DNA of 64,000 nt, taken from positions 434,001-498,000 of the forward strand of contig CAZDWZ010000002.1 in the NCBI GenBank assembly GCA_964509425.1. Direction: 5' to 3'. Below the pieces are notes generated by a model. It saw only the letters and a list, made by a program, of their open reading frames with translations, did no database searches and was not told where the DNA came from. The position numbers were made by a program, and so were the translations under genes. Source of the stretch: CAZDWZ01 sp964509425 (GTDB lineage Bacteria; Bdellovibrionota_C; UBA2361; SZUA-149; CAZDWZ01). Positions 43,762 to 52,188 of this stretch are shown one piece after another (position 1 is the first letter of the stretch; each line of letters opens with the position of its first letter).

Positions 43762-45027
43762 TTAGGAAGAAGGCGGATTGTTGTCCGGATTGCCTTCGTC
43801 TTCCTTTCCTCGAGTAAGGAGACGTTCCCACCAGGAGCCTTTCCGCTGCTCTGGCGCTGCTTCGCCGCGATTGATGAGATTGAGCTCGCCACATACCTCT
43901 TCGAGCGCAGCGCGCGTACCCTTCTGCCCCAGACTGTAGAGTGTCCGACCGCTTCCCGGCCAGAGCGACGCCTTCGGGTCGACCGGGACCGGCGGAAGCC
44001 GCCATGGGCGCTGTCCTAGGCCGTGCACTGGCTCAAGCTCTGCTTCGATTTGAGGGACGGCGAGAAGCGTTCCGCTGTATCCATTCACGAGGAAAGTTAT
44101 TCGGTCCGAACCAACGACCAACGCCTTTACGTAGCTCAGAAAGAGGTCGAGCGCCGTGAGTCCGAGCACCGTGTCGTCAATGACGATAAGCACTTCGTCG
44201 GCTGCCCGCATCAAGGCTCCGGTTGCCGGGCTGATTCTGCCTCCCGTGTCGATGAGCAACACGTCGTGCATCACCCTCGCAAGTTCTAAAACTCGCTGGC
44301 AGATGGCCATCCCGTCGGTGTGACAAACGAGATCCATAGCCTCCGCCATGCTGTCGGGGGGCATCAAGACCGAAACGTCTTGGCTGACCGGGATGAGTGC
44401 ATCGCAAATGCTGTCTCGACTGATTTCTCTGGTGCCGTTGACCCAGCTGCTGACGACCTTGGCTTCGGCTCCGTTTACCGTAAGCGATCGGCAGAGATCT
44501 CTCGTTTCGACGTCCAAGTCCCAAAGGAGAGTTCTCCTCCGGTAAACGCTGCACACCTCTGCGAGAGCGGCGCAAATGCTGGTCGCACCGGTGCCGCCTT
44601 TTGCGTGGGTAACAAGCACGATTTTTGCTTCGCGAATCCGTCCTTCACGGCGGAACTCGGAGTAAATGGCAACGAGCTCTTGGAGAAGGTCGAGTGGTGA
44701 AGAATCATCCGGAAGAACTTTTCGGACGCCGGCGGAATGTGCTGCTCGGAAAGCTCCTCCGGAGTAGGCGGTCTGGGAAACATACATGACGACGTGGAGC
44801 CAGGGCATCTGCGCCAGAGAATTTCGGGCGATGCCGGGGGCCATGTCGCCGAGGCCCGATCCGAGAACCAAAACATCCGCTTCGCGAAGCTGATTTTGGT
44901 AATCCTTATCCAGGACCAGCTTGACGCGCAGGTCCAACATCTCAATGTCGCTTTGGCTGAACGCCTCAATTCGCCGGGCACATAACGACTGCCCTTCAGC
45001 GGTCTTATCGACGATAAGAATTCTCAT
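43762..45027 (-). CDS. cpaE: Tad pilus localisation ATPase CpaE/TadZ
   Basis: 421 residues. The N-terminal part (about 1-125) is a receiver-like domain without a full acidic pocket, as in TadZ. The C-terminal part is a MinD/ParA-type ATPase with the altered P-loop AKGGTGATS (about 142), where the usual second Lys is Ala, typical of CpaE; WDLDVETRD and LIDTGGR are the switch and Walker B strands. CpaE places the Tad machine at the pole. An acidic disordered tail ends the protein. GGAGAGG site. Last gene of the PP2C-FHA-kinase-cpaE operon. Confidence 0.9.
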   Translation of the reverse strand: MRILIVDKTAEGQSLCARRIEAFSQSDIEMLDLRVKLVLDKDYQNQLREADVLVLGSGLGDMAPGIARNSLAQMPWLHVVMYVSQTAYSGGAFRAAHSAGVRKVLPDDSSPLDLLQELVAIYSEFRREGRIREAKIVLVTHAKGGTGATSICAALAEVCSVYRRRTLLWDLDVETRDLCRSLTVNGAEAKVVSSWVNGTREISRDSICDALIPVSQDVSVLMPPDSMAEAMDLVCHTDGMAICQRVLELARVMHDVLLIDTGGRISPATGALMRAADEVLIVIDDTVLGLTALDLFLSYVKALVVGSDRITFLVNGYSGTLLAVPQIEAELEPVHGLGQRPWRLPPVPVDPKASLWPGSGRTLYSLGQKGTRAALEEVCGELNLINRGEAAPEQRKGSWWERLLTRGKEDEGNPDNNPPSS

Positions 45028-45217
45028 ACCTCTCCGTTGGCCGAAACCGACCCTTTCCTTCCCTCTTCAGAACGTTCCGCAACCTCACCGTAAACGAATG
45101 GAGGGGTCAAATGGATAAGATTCAAATTACGGGAAAACGACGCAAAGAAAAACCTATAACCGCCGTCAACCACGACAATATTATCACGTTCAAATTACGG
45201 CTGAAATGAGGAGAAGA

Positions 45218-46768
45218 TTATTTTCCGTTTTTCGAGCTTCCCGAACCGGTGGCCGAGGAGCTTCCGCCGGAGGAGGCGTTCGAAACTTCGTCTGAGGGAT
45301 CAAAGTTATGGAGGAGGAAGTAACCCACACCGAAACCGAAGGCAAAGATAAGCCCGAGCTGCATGAGGGTCTTCAAGAGACCGGCCTTCCGGTAATGAAT
45401 GTTATCAGAGAGCTCTCGAAGTCGAGCGGACGGTAGGTGACTCTCTGATACGGCGACACTGGGCCGGGGGTCCCCCGTCTCGTCGTCATCCCAGAATGGA
45501 TAGTCGCCGGACGACATTCCCGGGCCTCGCCGTTCCGGAACCTCCATTTCGTTTGGGTCAATCTCGACGCCCTCCATATCGTCGACGATGTCCGCGTAGG
45601 AGGCCGAGGACCGGTCAAAGGCCGTGGATGCAGCTTCGTCGACGGGAACAGAACCTCCGCCTGCGAGCGCTCTGGCTTTCGCCCGCTCATCTTTTGCCGT
45701 CGCGTGAGCCTTTGACTGCTGCTCGGCGCGCTCGGAGGAAAATACTTGTGGGCGGATAATCGTCGAGCTTCCGGTACGGACGTTAGAATCGGGCTCGAGC
45801 TCGGCCGTGTCGGCGCGAGCACGGGCAACCGTTTCACCCGGAGACAATACTTCGTCAGCCGTTCTCGAACTAAAATGAAGGAGTGGATCGTTTTCGACGG
45901 AGAGATCTCCCCCGCCGTCCAGCGTTCGCTGCAACACGAGCAAGTCCTCGCACATCTCGCGGGCATTTTGATAGCGAAGCTGAGGATCGCGAGCCATTGC
46001 ATGAAGCACGATCGAGCTCAGACCTTTCGGACAGTCTTCTCGCAGCTTGTTCGGTGGCGTCGGGTCGGATCGAAGCCGCATGGTCATCGATTCCACGACG
46101 CTCTTTCCCTTGAAAGGAGGCTCGTGGGTGATCATCTCGTAGGCCAGCACTCCGAGGGCGTAGATATCTGAGCGTGCATCAACTTGCCCCTGCTCGAGAT
46201 ATTCCGGGCTGACATAATCAATCGTTCCGACAACACCGCCGTGATCGGTGAGCTTCGGTCCGGAATGCATCCGCGCAATACCGAAGTCTGTGATTTTGAC
46301 GTCGCCGCCGGTTGTCAGAAGAATATTTTCCGGCTTTAGATCCCGGTGAACGATGGCCGCCTCGTGAATGGCTTGAACTCCGGAACACATTTGACTGAGC
46401 ATCCGGATGATTTCAGATATAGGAATCGTTTCATGATTAGAGATTTTGTCGGCGAGATCTCCGCCGTTCACGTATTCCATCGTATACGCGATAAGATCGC
46501 CGTCGCGGAAGTATTCGTACGCCCGGACGACGTTCGGATGGCTGACACCGTATGAAGCGACAATTTCGTTCCGGAATCGTGCCGCGGCGACTTCGTCGCG
46601 TGCAACTTCACTGAAAAGCACCTTCATGGCGACGATGTGACCCGCAAGTTCCCGATGACGGCAGGCATAGACCATGCCCATGCTCCCCGTCCCGAGACAT
46701 TTCACCACCTCATACCGGCCGTTGATTACGGTACCCGGTTGCAGGTTGAGAAAATGGTCACCACTCAT
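45218..46768 (-). CDS. Active-looking Ser/Thr protein kinase with membrane helix
   Basis: 516 residues from ATG 46768 (AGGGG site 5 nt upstream). Hanks-type kinase: GTGSMG loop (26-31), VAMK with Lys49, Glu68 in the C helix, HRDLKPEN (141-148), DFG (161-163), VSPEYL and DARSDIYALGVLAYEM, all intact. A long disordered region rich in acidic and Ser/Thr residues (about 290-465) leads to one membrane helix (about 475-495) and a short Gly/Ser-rich tail. It is cytoplasmic-facing and lacks PASTA domains. Likely phosphorylates Thr on FHA ligands; the PP2C gene two places upstream is the likely eraser. Confidence 0.92.
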   Translation of the reverse strand: MSGDHFLNLQPGTVINGRYEVVKCLGTGSMGMVYACRHRELAGHIVAMKVLFSEVARDEVAAARFRNEIVASYGVSHPNVVRAYEYFRDGDLIAYTMEYVNGGDLADKISNHETIPISEIIRMLSQMCSGVQAIHEAAIVHRDLKPENILLTTGGDVKITDFGIARMHSGPKLTDHGGVVGTIDYVSPEYLEQGQVDARSDIYALGVLAYEMITHEPPFKGKSVVESMTMRLRSDPTPPNKLREDCPKGLSSIVLHAMARDPQLRYQNAREMCEDLLVLQRTLDGGGDLSVENDPLLHFSSRTADEVLSPGETVARARADTAELEPDSNVRTGSSTIIRPQVFSSERAEQQSKAHATAKDERAKARALAGGGSVPVDEAASTAFDRSSASYADIVDDMEGVEIDPNEMEVPERRGPGMSSGDYPFWDDDETGDPRPSVAVSESHLPSARLRELSDNIHYRKAGLLKTLMQLGLIFAFGFGVGYFLLHNFDPSDEVSNASSGGSSSATGSGSSKNGK

Positions 46769-46828
46769 CAAAACCCCTTTGGCACAAATCCCGGAGCGCG
46801 TGCTGCGAAAGCACTACGGCCCCACAAC

Positions 46829-47875
46829 TTAATCGGCCATGCTTTCCTTCTGTTCTCCTCGCGGAGCATCGACCTGAGACTTCGCACCGACGTGGATAGT
46901 CGGAATCAAAACGACGATGAACCTCCGCTCGCCAAACCTCAAAATGTCCCCGTGCTGGATTACCATTCTCGATCCGGCGACTTCGATTTCGTCGGCCTGA
47001 CCGGAGCGGGTAATGCCTGTTCCGTATTCGGACAGCTGATCCAGAACTTCGACCTTGCCTTCTTTCGTCGCGCGAATAATCGCGTGGAGAGGAGACACGG
47101 TGGGATCGTCGATGAGAATGTAATCTCCTTGATCCGTCGGTCGGCAGGTAATGAGAAGCCGTCCGGAGCGGATATCGAAGCACTCGCCATTTTCATCGGC
47201 GTCAAAACTAACTAAAAATCCTATCACCTTTCCGCCGTTTACTCTCCTCTGGGGAGTAGTTTTTTGAACGGCTGCCGGCGGAGGCGGTGGGGGCTCCATC
47301 ACCATCGGCGTTCCGTCCGGGTTAAAGCGCTTCGTTGCGCTGCCTTCGGCCCGGCGTCCCGATAAACCGCTCTGCGGAGGAATATCTCCCGCTGAAATCG
47401 GAGTGCCGAAAGGACCCCGGTTGAGCGATCCAGGGGCGTTCGGAAACGCTTGTCCCTGGCTATTGGGAGTTCCGAATGCGTTCCGGTTTGCACCGGTGTT
47501 CAGCGGCTGTCCGCCTGAGAATCCACCGCCAAGTCCCGGGCCGTTATCCGCCGCGTGCGGCACTGAAAAATCCTGTAACATCGGTCCGGAGAAACCTTGG
47601 CTCGGGGGAGGTTCGCTTCGCTCAGGACGCGACCATCCTCCGCTCGCTGGTAAGAGGTCATTCAGCGCATCGGGCCGGGAGTCAGGCGATGAGGAATCGG
47701 CCTCCGCCTCGGAGCTACCTTCTTCGCCCGGATTATAGAGCAACGCTCGAACATGGCCGGTCATTTCCGGAGTTAACATGACGGTGCGATTACGAGCTCT
47801 CGATGAGGTCGGCTTCGAATCCCCGCCTTCCGCATTTCCTCGTCCGGGGCCACCGGATCTTTTTTCGTCGCTCAT
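46829..47875 (-). CDS. FHA-domain phosphothreonine reader
   Basis: 348 residues. The first 215 are disordered, rich in Gly/Pro/Asn/Ser. The FHA domain is C-terminal (about 225-330): FDIRSGRLLITCRP, DPTVSPLHAIIRA (Ser and His of the binding loop), LSEYGTGITRSG and LRFGERRFIVVLIPT. A GGGGGAAGG site lies 4 nt before the ATG. Between PP2C and kinase genes, it probably reads phosphorylation made by the neighbouring kinase. The FHA core is similar in layout to the one at the end of the zinc-ribbon protein at 27363-28580. Confidence 0.88.
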   Translation of the reverse strand: MSDEKRSGGPGRGNAEGGDSKPTSSRARNRTVMLTPEMTGHVRALLYNPGEEGSSEAEADSSSPDSRPDALNDLLPASGGWSRPERSEPPPSQGFSGPMLQDFSVPHAADNGPGLGGGFSGGQPLNTGANRNAFGTPNSQGQAFPNAPGSLNRGPFGTPISAGDIPPQSGLSGRRAEGSATKRFNPDGTPMVMEPPPPPPAAVQKTTPQRRVNGGKVIGFLVSFDADENGECFDIRSGRLLITCRPTDQGDYILIDDPTVSPLHAIIRATKEGKVEVLDQLSEYGTGITRSGQADEIEVAGSRMVIQHGDILRFGERRFIVVLIPTIHVGAKSQVDAPRGEQKESMAD

Positions 47876-47922
47876 GATACCTTCCCCCTAAAACTTCTTC
47901 TCTTGCGAAACTCCCTCTGGCC

Positions 47923-48909
47923 TCAGCTACTCAGCAGATGCAAGAGAACTACTAAAATTGCAATCAACGCCCCCAGCAGCATGACGATGAAAGCCAATGC
48001 GACCTTTCGTCCGAAAGGCATGGTCGATACTTCGACGTTGGCAACTTTCGGACGACGCACTTGCGCCTTCCGCCCCGAAGTAGTTTGCTTTTTCGGACGT
48101 GGCTCGCCGCTTTCCTCGCGAAGCTGTCCGCCCAGCGGAAGCACGGCGAGAGTGATATTATCGTAGCCACCGCGGCTCTTTGCGAGCTCAACAAGCTGAA
48201 CACAACTCTCTTGAGGCGGAAGCTGGCTGACCGCTTGAGCGATCTCGTCGTCGGCAACAAGACTGTAGAGTCCGTCACTGCATATCACGATTTTATCTTG
48301 GGGCTCCGCTTCTTCGGACGTCCAAATCCAGAACTCTTGTGTGTCGACTTCAAGTCGCGGCTCTGCGCCGAGGCAGCGAGTAAGAACATGTGATTGGGGA
48401 TGCGAAAGAGCTTCTTCAGGAGTGATCGAGCCGCGGTCGATCAAATCTTGCACGTAGGAATGATCAGTCGTGAGTTGTTGAAGAGCGCCGTCTCGAACGA
48501 GATAGGCTCGAGAATCTCCCGCGTGACAAACTACCACTTCATCGCCGCTAATAAGCACTCCCACGACAGTGGTGCCCATCGCACTGAACATCGGATTTTG
48601 GCGGCGGAGCACAATGACGCGATTGGCTTCTTCGATCGCGGAGCGAAGCGCATCAGAGACGGAATCGGAGTTCACACCGGATTCCAGCGAACGCCGGATG
48701 GCATCGATTGCAAGCTGCGCTGCAAGCTCGCCGCCCTGAGTGCCGCCCATTCCGTCACAAACGACCCACACCCGGCCGACAGGAGCGTCAACGACCGCAT
48801 AGCGATCTTCGTTCAACTCCCGTTCACAACCTATATCGGTTATCGCCGCTGGGACGAATTCATCCGTCGCCTTTTCGGCGCCGGGCACTGCCACAGAATC
48901 GCCTAGCAT
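47923..48909 (-). CDS. PP2C-type protein phosphatase, tail-anchored
   Basis: 328 residues. PPM/PP2C motifs in order: NEDR (33-36), VCDGMGGTQGGE (Asp52 as metal ligand), GTTVVGVLI, CHAGDSRAYL, LTTDHS, LTRCLG, ICSDGLYSLV and GGYDNITLAVL. A basic linker leads to a C-terminal membrane helix (about 302-325). It should remove phosphate from Ser/Thr residues set by the kinase in the same operon. A GGGAGAAAG site precedes the ATG; it is the first gene of the operon. Confidence 0.93.
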   Translation of the reverse strand: MLGDSVAVPGAEKATDEFVPAAITDIGCERELNEDRYAVVDAPVGRVWVVCDGMGGTQGGELAAQLAIDAIRRSLESGVNSDSVSDALRSAIEEANRVIVLRRQNPMFSAMGTTVVGVLISGDEVVVCHAGDSRAYLVRDGALQQLTTDHSYVQDLIDRGSITPEEALSHPQSHVLTRCLGAEPRLEVDTQEFWIWTSEEAEPQDKIVICSDGLYSLVADDEIAQAVSQLPPQESCVQLVELAKSRGGYDNITLAVLPLGGQLREESGEPRPKKQTTSGRKAQVRRPKVANVEVSTMPFGRKVALAFIVMLLGALIAILVVLLHLLSS

Positions 48910-49374
48910 GTGACTTTCTCCCTATCACTGAACCCAACCCTACACACTGTAACACGTCAAAATTGTTCTATAACTTAAGCAGCATTCAAGTACACCATTT
49001 GATTCGATTCGCCGGAGACCGCAAAGGACTCGCCGAAATGCAATAGCCCTGAAGCGTGGCAAACGGGCGACTGTCCGATAACTGTTTGGATTTAATAAAG
49101 AAATGTAATAATCGGCGGCGAAAGGACTGCGCACCTTCGACGTCTTTCTCCGCATAACTTCCTATGAGACGTCTGAGATGAGCTTAGCTGTCGGACGGAG
49201 CACCGGAAGCAGTTGACCTTGCGAAGTAACGTCCGGATGCTTACCTAGTGTTCAGACATCAAGTGGTAGCTTCAATTTGAGCGTTCCGCGCTGCCACGTC
49301 GCTGAAAGAAAGGGGCACTCAAGGTAAGGGTTAAAAAAAGGAAAGTTCCCCAATAGCTGTGGGGGAAATTGTAT
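48910..49374. promoter_or_regulatory. Divergent region upstream of the PP2C operon
   Basis: About 465 bases between the PP2C gene (minus) and a small plus-strand gene. AT-rich stretches near 48950-48985 and 49085-49115 could hold the promoter of the phosphatase-kinase-cpaE operon; boxes are not clear. No gene or RNA is recognised. Confidence 0.4.
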
Positions 49375-49662
49375 ATGAAAGTTTACGTTCCGTATTCGAA
49401 AGATACTCCGGCCACCATTAACATTAACGGCCACAAGCTCGTGATAGTCTCGAAGAACTCGAAGACGCTTCTTGATGGTCTTCAGAGCGTCGGCGGCGAC
49501 TCCGTTCGCGAAATTCCGATCAACGAAGGCGTGAAGGAAGAAGCATTGGCGCTTGCCGAGCTTGCGACGATCATCAAAGGCGGGGTGGTCATGGCACCGT
49601 CTTCGGTTAAACTGGCAACCATGATCAAGAGCTTGGAAAAACAGCTCCCGTGGCTGCACTAA
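49375..49662 (+). CDS. Small conserved-looking protein, unknown
   Basis: 95 residues from ATG 49375, with a GGGGGAA stretch about 8 nt upstream. An N-terminal beta part (VYVPYSKDTPATININGHKLVIVS) is followed by a helical half with two alternating hydrophobic helices. No membrane segment and no family known to me. Codon use looks like that of neighbouring real genes. Followed by a 20-bp direct repeat and the DUF5522-like gene. Confidence 0.55.
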   Translation: MKVYVPYSKDTPATININGHKLVIVSKNSKTLLDGLQSVGGDSVREIPINEGVKEEALALAELATIIKGGVVMAPSSVKLATMIKSLEKQLPWLH

Positions 49663-49686
49663 ATCCTTGAAACCAACCGAGCGGCC

Positions 49687-49887
49687 TTGAAACCACCCGA
49701 GCGGACAGTCCCAGAGGTCGATTCGGATCCTCAATCAGAGATTGTCCGCCGGCACGAAGAAGCCTGTAGAAATAACGAAGACACCTATGACGACCCGGCG
49801 ACGGGTCGAATCGTCTTCACTCGTTCTTACCTGCTGATGCGAGGATACTGCTGCAAGTCTGGATGCCGGCATTGCCCGTATCGTTGA
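49687..49887 (+). CDS. DUF5522-like small cysteine-rich protein
   Basis: About 66 residues. The C-terminus RGYCCKSGCRHCPYR and the preceding HEEACRNNEDTYDDPATGRIVFT are the signature of a short conserved family (DUF5522) with four clustered cysteines that may bind zinc or a cluster. Function unknown. The start is TTG 49687 at the end of a 20-bp tandem duplication (CCTTGAAACC-type unit at 49665-49684 and 49685-49704, one mismatch), so the exact start is unsure. Confidence 0.75.
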   Translation: MKPPERTVPEVDSDPQSEIVRRHEEACRNNEDTYDDPATGRIVFTRSYLLMRGYCCKSGCRHCPYR

Positions 49888-49925
49888 ATGCCGCCTCTCC
49901 TCGCACCCGGCAGATAACCGCTCGA

Positions 49926-51245
49926 TCAGGAATTCACGAGCTTCAGCATCGTTCGGGCGAGCACGTTCGTCCCCTTGGCGACCGCCTCAAACGTCGTAAA
50001 CTCCTCCGGAGCGTGACTCACGCCGTCACGGCACGGGATGAAAAGCATTCCGATCGGCACGTGAGATCCATCGCGGCGGACCTGCTCCGCCACATAGAGA
50101 CAGTCGTGAACAGCACCCGATGGTATGGACTCGACGGAATACCCCAGCTCTCGGGCCGATGCGAGTTCGAGCGCCTGAACCGACGCATCCAAAGATTCAT
50201 TCGGTTCGGTTTCCGAAATTTTCTCGAATGAGAACTCAACATTAAATCGCTCCGCGACTTCTGTTGCCTTCTGAAAGGCCTGCTCAACATATTCCTGCCG
50301 GAAAGCGCTGTTACTCGAACGGATGTCCAATGAGAAACAGACTAAGCCGCTGACCTTTGCGATAGCGTTCGAGCGGATATCGGGATACGGCGCGCAGAGC
50401 GCCGGATCGGAATTTATCATTCCAAACGTCTGCACAAGATCGCTGCCCGAAGCGATCGCCCGCGTGCAAAGCGCATCGAGCTCTACGATAAGATAGGCAA
50501 GTGCGAGATTCGCGTCGCGTCGAAAGTCCGTACCCATCGGAGTACCACCGGAATGGTCGAACCGTCCCCGAAGCGTGCACAGCCAACGAATCGGGCCTCG
50601 AATACTGGTTACGACACCGATATCGACCCCTCGTTTTTCAAGGGAATTTGCCTGTTCGATGTGCAGTTCGAGATGTGCTGCGATCCCGTCGATCTCGCTT
50701 TGCTCGATGGTTTTGGTTCCCTTCCGTATTGGCTCTGCTGAGTATCCCCGGCCCTGAATCGCCTGCTCGAGAGTAATGTCGCGGAAAGTTCTCGAAAGAG
50801 AGGCTGCCGGAAGTTTACCGAATGCAGCTCGGCTTCCTTTGCACGTCGCCGCAAAAGTCGCAGACTCTTCGCCTCGCCAAATGCGAAGCCTCAGCCCTCG
50901 ACGTTGAGAGCAGCCGCTCTCAATGATAGCGCGAATCGCCGCAAGGCCGGCGATAATGCCGGCGACGCCGTCATAGTTTCCCCCGTTTACGACCGTATCA
51001 AGATGTGACCCAGCTTCTACATATTCATCAAAGCCGGTTTGCTCGAGAAAGAGGTTCCCAACAGCATCGTATCGAGCCTGGAGGCCGAATTTTTCCGCCT
51101 CGGAACGAATGTAGTTAAACGCTTCGTCTTCTTCGGAAAACCAAGAAGGACGAAAGTACCCGTCCTCGGGCTTATTTCCGACACAGCCAATTTTCATCAG
51201 AGGCTCGTAGAGCACTTCGATTTCGCGAGCGGTATAAGATTTCAT
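49926..51245 (-). CDS. M20-type N-carbamoyl-amino-acid hydrolase / allantoate amidohydrolase
   Basis: 439 residues; ATG 51245 has a GGAGA site 7 nt upstream. Metal-binding residues of the hydantoinase/carbamylase branch of peptidase M20: GSHLDTVVNGGNYDG (His, Asp), RGEESATF with a later KGS, LHIEQ, and the final His in SHAPEEF. The dimerisation domain has FDHSGGTPM. The family cleaves carbamoyl or ureido groups from amino acids or allantoate in the cytoplasm. Divergent TrmB-type regulator and a GhrA-like glyoxylate reductase downstream of it fit an allantoate/ureide pathway that yields glyoxylate; this is inference. Confidence 0.87.
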   Translation of the reverse strand: MKSYTAREIEVLYEPLMKIGCVGNKPEDGYFRPSWFSEEDEAFNYIRSEAEKFGLQARYDAVGNLFLEQTGFDEYVEAGSHLDTVVNGGNYDGVAGIIAGLAAIRAIIESGCSQRRGLRLRIWRGEESATFAATCKGSRAAFGKLPAASLSRTFRDITLEQAIQGRGYSAEPIRKGTKTIEQSEIDGIAAHLELHIEQANSLEKRGVDIGVVTSIRGPIRWLCTLRGRFDHSGGTPMGTDFRRDANLALAYLIVELDALCTRAIASGSDLVQTFGMINSDPALCAPYPDIRSNAIAKVSGLVCFSLDIRSSNSAFRQEYVEQAFQKATEVAERFNVEFSFEKISETEPNESLDASVQALELASARELGYSVESIPSGAVHDCLYVAEQVRRDGSHVPIGMLFIPCRDGVSHAPEEFTTFEAVAKGTNVLARTMLKLVNS

Positions 51246-51293
51246 TGAATTCTCCATTAAACGCGAAGCCCACACATTTGTTTCGGAGCCCTA

Positions 51294-51316
51294 AATGTCA
51301 ATATTGCATTGACATT
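51294..51316. promoter_or_regulatory. Candidate operator between divergent genes
   Basis: A perfect inverted repeat AATGTCAAT (51294-51302) and ATTGACATT (51308-51316), 5-bp spacer, in the 166-bp divergent gap between the amidohydrolase and the TrmB-type regulator gene. It is the right size and place for a dimeric winged-helix regulator, and one arm overlaps a possible TTGACA-like -35 box (51309-51314). Confidence 0.65.
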
Positions 51317-51411
51317 TCACAAAATGTGGCAGTTGTTGTTGAGATAGTGCCATAAATCCTGGCAAAACAGGAGGGTACGCGCTATCTTTTACGTCAATTC
51401 TCTACTGACTT

Positions 51412-52179
51412 ATGAAGTCGACATCGCTCACGCAAAAAACTCTCACGGACCTCGGGCTCTCTATGCTCGAAGCAGAGCTTTATTTGGAGCTGCTTCGAAC
51501 GGGCCCTTGCAGCGCTTCGTCCCTGGGGACAGTCGCCGGTGTAAGCCGCACGAACCGGTACCACGTCCTCGCGCAGCTTGAAGTGAAGGGGCTCATCGTC
51601 CGGCGAGGTGGAGGCCGAAAAACGGTGTTCGCGCCGGCGCACCCGAACCAATTAGAATCGCTCTTGGATCGGGAAGAAAACGAGATCAAAGCAAAGCGCA
51701 GTCTCCTTCGCTCCAACCTAAACGCGCTCGTGATGGACTACTCACTCGCCGAGGGGCAAACAGGAGTCTACCGCTTCACTGGAATAGAGGGCCTCGAACG
51801 GGTCTACGAAGAGCTGCTTAGAGATCGTGAAACCGTCAATTCAATTGTCGATCAGAAGCTGCTCCGCGCGACGATCGCGGACTACAACCCAACGTATTTG
51901 AAAAGGCGGGTCCGGCTCAGGATCCGAGCGAGAATCATTTGCCCGTCTCGAGTTCCGGTAAGCCCAAACGATGAGCGAGAGTTGCGTGAAGTCCGGTTTG
52001 TCGACCCGGATGCATTTCCGTTTCGAATGGACTTGAAAGTGACGCGGAGAAAAATCGTGATGACGACGCTCAACACGCCGAATCTCAGCGGGATCATCAT
52101 CGTTGATCCTGAAATTGTTCAAAACTATAACGTGCTTTTTGAGTTCCTCTGGAACATCGCGAAAACGTCCGCAAAGTGA
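51412..52179 (+). CDS. TrmB-family transcriptional regulator
   Basis: 255 residues. The N-terminal 75 residues form a winged helix of TrmB type (LGLSMLEAELYLELLRTGPCSASSLGTVAGVSRTNRYHVLAQLEVKGLIVRR, recognition helix around SRTNRYHVL). A short coiled coil (about 90-110) and a C-terminal effector-binding-like domain with phospholipase-D-like fold follow. TrmB regulators are best known in Archaea for sugars but occur in Bacteria. It probably controls its own operon and the divergent amidohydrolase through the palindrome at 51294-51316. Confidence 0.85.
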   Translation: MKSTSLTQKTLTDLGLSMLEAELYLELLRTGPCSASSLGTVAGVSRTNRYHVLAQLEVKGLIVRRGGGRKTVFAPAHPNQLESLLDREENEIKAKRSLLRSNLNALVMDYSLAEGQTGVYRFTGIEGLERVYEELLRDRETVNSIVDQKLLRATIADYNPTYLKRRVRLRIRARIICPSRVPVSPNDERELREVRFVDPDAFPFRMDLKVTRRKIVMTTLNTPNLSGIIIVDPEIVQNYNVLFEFLWNIAKTSAK

Positions 52180-52188
52180 GGAAATTTT

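Noticed and set aside
43559..43765. Small plus-strand open frame downstream of cpaE
   Set aside because: No ribosome site, no family resemblance, and charged low-information translation.
43762..48909. Reading the kinase-FHA-PP2C genes as part of a type VI secretion locus
   Set aside because: No TssB/C/K/M/H or Hcp genes are present, and the operon ends in cpaE.
4398..51362. Shared 12-mer ATGTGGCAGTTG with nearby TGCCATAAA near 4401-4428 and 51324-51355
   Set aside because: Too short to separate from chance in 64 kb; order and spacing of the parts differ between the sites.
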